Part shown: positions 61,139-64,000 of the stretch, piece by piece
Position numbering within the stretch: the first letter of the stretch is position 1
Layout of the letters: every line of letters begins with the position of its first letter
Assembly: GCF_002237445.1 (NCBI RefSeq)
Contig: NZ_CP022527.1
Coordinates: forward strand, 434,001-498,000
DNA from: Neisseria sp. KEM232
GTDB taxonomy: Bacteria; Pseudomonadota; Gammaproteobacteria; Burkholderiales; Neisseriaceae
Length of the DNA stretch: 64,000 nucleotides
Direction: 5' to 3'
Position numbers and translations under genes: made by a program
The notes under the pieces: model-generated
The model's database searches: none
What the model was told of the DNA's origin: nothing
Seen by the model: only the letters and a program-made list of their open reading frames with translations

Positions 61139-62169
61139 GCTGGCTCTGCGGCACAGCGGCCACTTGCGCGGCCAATCCGCAGGCCGCATTCAGACGGCCT
61201 GATACGGTGGAATTCGCTTTTCTCAAGCAAACACAGCAGGCCGCCTATTTTCGCGCCTTCTCCTCCCCCGGCCTCAGCCGCACCGAAATTGCCGGCGAAG
61301 CCGAAGCGCACTTGCGCCGTGCCGCCGAAAACGCAGGCTGGCCGTCTGAAGCCTGGCATACCGCGCCCGTATTTATCGGCTCCGGCTCCTACCTGATTTC
61401 CGAATACGAAAACCGCTATCTTGCCGGTGAAACCACACCGGAAAACCACCTGCTCCATCTTGCCGCCGACCTGCGCGAACGCAGCGGCAACTGCAACATT
61501 TTCAGCTTCGCCACTTCCTGTACCTCATCCGCCCACGCCCTCATCCAGGCCGACCGTTTCCTATCGCTCGGTCTGGCGGAGCGCGCTTTCGTACTCGGCA
61601 TCGAAAGCCTCAACCGCCTCACACTGCTGCATTTCCACAGCCTCGGCCTGCTCACCGCCGACTACCGCCCCTTCGGCGGCAACGGCCTGATACTCGGCGA
61701 AGGCGCAGCCGCGCTTGCCCTCTCCGCCGCAGAGCCGCAAAGCAAAGGCCGTCTGAAACTGGCCGGCCACGCCGCAGGCACAGGCAGCCATTTGGTACAG
61801 AGCGATACTGCCGTGCAGGAAAGCGTCATCCGCCGCGCCATTGCCGCCGCAGGCATCACACCCGCCGGCATCGCCCTCGTCAAAACCCACGGCATCGGCA
61901 CAGCCGACAGCGATGCCGCCGAAATGCAGGTGCTGCACAAAGTATTCGGCACACCGCCGCCGCTTGCCGCACTCAAACCGCAAACCGGCCACACCCTCGG
62001 CGCAAGCGCGGCACTCGAAACTGCCCTGCTCGCCCAAGCACTCCGCAGCCGCACGCTTACCGATATCCACGGACACAACATCCCCCTTTCAGACGGCCTT
62101 TTCTGCCTCGCCAACCACTTCGGCTTCGGCGGCAGCAACACAACAACAGTATGGCAATGGACACCCTGA
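61135..62169 (+). CDS. Beta-ketoacyl-ACP synthase
   Basis: 344-aa condensing enzyme with the complete triad Cys129 (FATSCTSSA), His252 (KTHGIGT) and His286 (TGHTLGASA). It is shorter than FabF (~410 aa) and has lost part of the N-terminal region. Likely extends the polyene chain together with the following gene. GRLK near residue 206 is uptake-sequence coded. Confidence 0.87.
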   Translation: MSWLCGTAATCAANPQAAFRRPDTVEFAFLKQTQQAAYFRAFSSPGLSRTEIAGEAEAHLRRAAENAGWPSEAWHTAPVFIGSGSYLISEYENRYLAGETTPENHLLHLAADLRERSGNCNIFSFATSCTSSAHALIQADRFLSLGLAERAFVLGIESLNRLTLLHFHSLGLLTADYRPFGGNGLILGEGAAALALSAAEPQSKGRLKLAGHAAGTGSHLVQSDTAVQESVIRRAIAAAGITPAGIALVKTHGIGTADSDAAEMQVLHKVFGTPPPLAALKPQTGHTLGASAALETALLAQALRSRTLTDIHGHNIPLSDGLFCLANHFGFGGSNTTTVWQWTP

Positions 62170-62891
62170 TTCCCGACATCCGCATCACCGCTGCCGCCCG
62201 CTTCGACACCGACGCGGCCGTCAGCGGAAAAATCCTCAAACAAGTCCTGCAACAGCGCACCGGCACCGACCCGCGCCGCCTCAGCCGCCTCAGTATCTGC
62301 GCCGCCCTCGGCGCAGGCCTGCTCGCCCGCAGCCGCCGCATTTCCCCCGATTGCGCCGTCTGGCTCGGCACGCCGTTCTCCTCGCCCGCCATATTTGCCA
62401 AAATGGCCGGCAACGTGCTTGACCACCACGCCGCCATGCCTTTCGATTTCATCGCCAACCTGCACAACGCCCCCGCCTTCCATGCCGCCGAAGCCCTCGG
62501 CTGCCACGGCGCAACATCTACCGTTCCCGCAGGACGCGATTCCGACACCCGCTTCCATCCCCTGCTGCTCGCCGCCGCCTCGCTTCCGATTGGCGGACAA
62601 GCCGCCGTCGGCTGGTGCTACGAACACCAGCCGCCCTACCCGCACACCGGCGAAGGCAGCGTCTGGCTGCTGCTCGAACACGGTGCAGACACCGGCTCGC
62701 CCCTGTGCTTTTCCAAAAAAACCACGCCGCAGGCCGCAACGGAAAGGTCGTCTGAAACCTACTATTGGCAGCACATTGCCGACCTTGCGGCAACGCTGCA
62801 CGAACGCAGCCACACCATCGAAGCAGGCAGTTGGACGATACAAACCGGCTGCCCGGCAGATGTCGCCACCGCATACGAACGGATCGGATAA
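62151..62891 (+). CDS. Ketosynthase-like partner lacking the active-site Cys
   Basis: 246-aa protein with the N-terminal and central pattern of ketosynthases (LSICAALGAGLLARSRR, DCAVWLGTPFSSP, DFIANLHNAPAFHAAEALG) but no nucleophile-Cys motif and a truncated C-terminal domain. Overlaps the ketosynthase gene by ~19 bases, so they are coupled. It may be a chain-length-factor-like partner as described for the APE KS/CLF pair. Alternative ATG at 62157. Confidence 0.75.
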   Translation: MAMDTLIPDIRITAAARFDTDAAVSGKILKQVLQQRTGTDPRRLSRLSICAALGAGLLARSRRISPDCAVWLGTPFSSPAIFAKMAGNVLDHHAAMPFDFIANLHNAPAFHAAEALGCHGATSTVPAGRDSDTRFHPLLLAAASLPIGGQAAVGWCYEHQPPYPHTGEGSVWLLLEHGADTGSPLCFSKKTTPQAATERSSETYYWQHIADLAATLHERSHTIEAGSWTIQTGCPADVATAYERIG

Positions 62892-62996
62892 ACCGTCCGG
62901 ACGGCAAAGGCCGTCTGAAAATGCCGCCGCCGAACCGTATTGCCGATTACAGCTAAAATAACGCCTTCCCCTTCCCACCCGCAAAGGCCGTCTGAA

Positions 62997-64000
62997 ATGT
63001 CCTTACGCACACTCCGCCGCACCTACACCGCACTGTCCGCCCTACTCTGCCTGTTTCTCATCTATGCCTTTGCCACAGGCAACCGCCTGCAAACCGACCT
63101 CACCGCCCTGCTTCCCGCCGACGCGCAGCCCGACGCGCTGCTGACGGCCGCCGACAAAGCGGGCGAAGCGCAGCTCAACACGCAGGTGGTGCTGCTCGCA
63201 GGCAGCGCGGATGCGGACACGGCGTTTCAGACGGCCTCCGAAATCGCCCAAACGTGGCGCGGCAGCGGCGTATTCGAGTCGGTCGACAGCAGCATCACAC
63301 CCGATTTGGACGCGGTACGCGCGGATATGCAGAAACTGGGCTTGGCGGTATTGCCGCAGGAACAGGCGCGGCTCATCTTTGAAGAACCGAAACGGTATTT
63401 CCAAACGCGGGCGGAAGACGCGGCCAACCCGTTTGCCGCCCCCTCGCCCCTGTCTTTGGAACAGGACTGGCTGGGCTTTGGCCGGTTTGTCGCGGCGAAA
63501 GCCAACCCGCAGAGCCGTTTGCAATGGAATATGGACAACGGAATGCTCTACACCGAAGCAGACGGCCAAACCTGGGTATGGCTCAGAGGCCGTCTGAAAA
63601 CGGGCGACAACTTTTCCGGCAACGACGCGCTGCTGCCGCTGATGGCCGAAAGCCGCGCCATCGCGCAAAAACACGGCGCAAAAACCTTGGCCGCAGGCGG
63701 CGCGCTGTTTGCCGCCGCGTCCAAAACGGCGGCGGAAGCGGAAAGCCGCATCATGGGTATCGCCGGTACGCTGGCGACTTTCGCGCTGCTGCTGTGGGTG
63801 TTCCGCAGCGTCCGCGTGTTCTGGCTGATGCTGCCGCTGGCATCGGGTATGCTGGCGGGGCTGGCGGCGGCGTTGGCGGTGTTCGGAGAAGTGCACATCC
63901 TGACCATCATCGTCGGCACCAGCCTGGTGGGCATGCTGGTGGACTTCCCGCTGCACTGGCTCGCCCCTTCGGTATTCGCACCGACGGCACACACCGACTG
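62997..64000 (+). CDS. MMPL-family exporter, N-terminal part (ApeM-like)
   Basis: At least 334 codons with no stop before the window end. ATG 62997 is formed within the last bases of an uptake sequence. N-terminal helix (~12-28), then a periplasmic loop with LQTDLTALLP as in MMPL/RND-like exporters, and helices beginning ~256 and ~284 with VGTSLVGMLVDFPLHW. In APE loci this protein is the predicted pigment-lipid exporter. Its normal neighbour LolA now lies 8.3 kb upstream. Confidence 0.87.
   Translation, partial: MSLRTLRRTYTALSALLCLFLIYAFATGNRLQTDLTALLPADAQPDALLTAADKAGEAQLNTQVVLLAGSADADTAFQTASEIAQTWRGSGVFESVDSSITPDLDAVRADMQKLGLAVLPQEQARLIFEEPKRYFQTRAEDAANPFAAPSPLSLEQDWLGFGRFVAAKANPQSRLQWNMDNGMLYTEADGQTWVWLRGRLKTGDNFSGNDALLPLMAESRAIAQKHGAKTLAAGGALFAAASKTAAEAESRIMGIAGTLATFALLLWVFRSVRVFWLMLPLASGMLAGLAAALAVFGEVHILTIIVGTSLVGMLVDFPLHWLAPSVFAPTAHTD

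Noticed and set aside
49033..64000. DarC-type aromatase in the DAR cassette
   Set aside because: No protein with an aromatase/NAD-dependent pattern was seen; the unknown 137-aa gene is only a guess for this role.
1..64000. tRNA, rRNA or CRISPR arrays
   Set aside because: No T-loop or cloverleaf signatures, rRNA segments or regularly spaced repeats were found; the recurring 12-mers are uptake sequences at irregular spacing.

Overview
The window is a high-GC chromosomal segment of a Neisseria species or close relative. The main evidence is a dense scatter of the 12-base DNA uptake sequence AGGCCGTCTGAA (the AG-DUS dialect), often as inverted pairs that double as terminators. Two short Correia-type elements, dRS3-type repeats, an IS1016-type transposase remnant and the familiar neisserial gene set (ppsA/ppsR, pgpA, purB, relA, mgtE, nrdA, valS) agree. 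The abundance of AG-DUS rather than AT-DUS argues against the gonococcus/meningococcus group and for a commensal-type, high-GC Neisseria. The species cannot be fixed from sequence alone.

Layout. 0-8.7 kb: trmL, comF and bioH (start codons of the last two overlap on opposite strands), then a hypothetical gene, a Rieske oxygenase, a fatty acid desaturase-type protein and a PAP2/squalene-synthase-like fusion, then a bioC-like gene and a patatin lipoprotein. 8.7-24.8 kb: housekeeping genes (mgtE, Nudix, rsmJ, purB, dxs, relA, grxB), small lipoproteins and a flavin-dependent halogenase-like protein. 24.8-26.7 kb: an accessory patch with rhuM and a very AT-rich orphan gene, flanked by foreign uptake-sequence dialects. 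26.7-36.9 kb: valS, map, rnm, a sulfide-type YgaP/ArsR module, pgpA and envelope proteins. 36.9-39.8 kb: a 5'-truncated trimeric autotransporter cut by an IS1016-type remnant, then a mosaic of repeats and mixed uptake sequences. 39.8-48.8 kb: nrdA with tandem NrdR-like boxes, ppsA with divergent ppsR, a Na+/amino-acid symporter and gph.

The most striking region is 49.0 kb to the window end: sixteen co-directional genes that together look like a flexirubin-type hybrid pigment locus. An aryl-polyene (APE) backbone set (ligase-dehydratase fusion, methyltransferase, glycosyltransferase, acyltransferase, thioesterase, LolA-like carrier, MMPL exporter) is split between lolA and the exporter by a dialkylresorcinol cassette. 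That cassette holds darA, darB, a small unknown protein, a BtrH-like acyltransferase, a two-gene ABC transporter, an ACP, a ketosynthase and a ketosynthase-like partner, and it has its own near-consensus promoter. Remaining APE genes (lipoprotein, further ketosynthases, ketoreductase) probably lie beyond the right edge.

A plausible integrated reading: the ligase loads an aromatic starter onto the ACP, the ketosynthase pair and the dehydratase extend the polyene, DarA/DarB build a dialkylresorcinol, and the BtrH-like enzyme may join the two as an ester. LolA, MMPL and ABC proteins would move the product to the outer membrane. The halogenase-like protein at 15.7 kb could tailor the aryl head. 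The joining and halogenation steps are inference.
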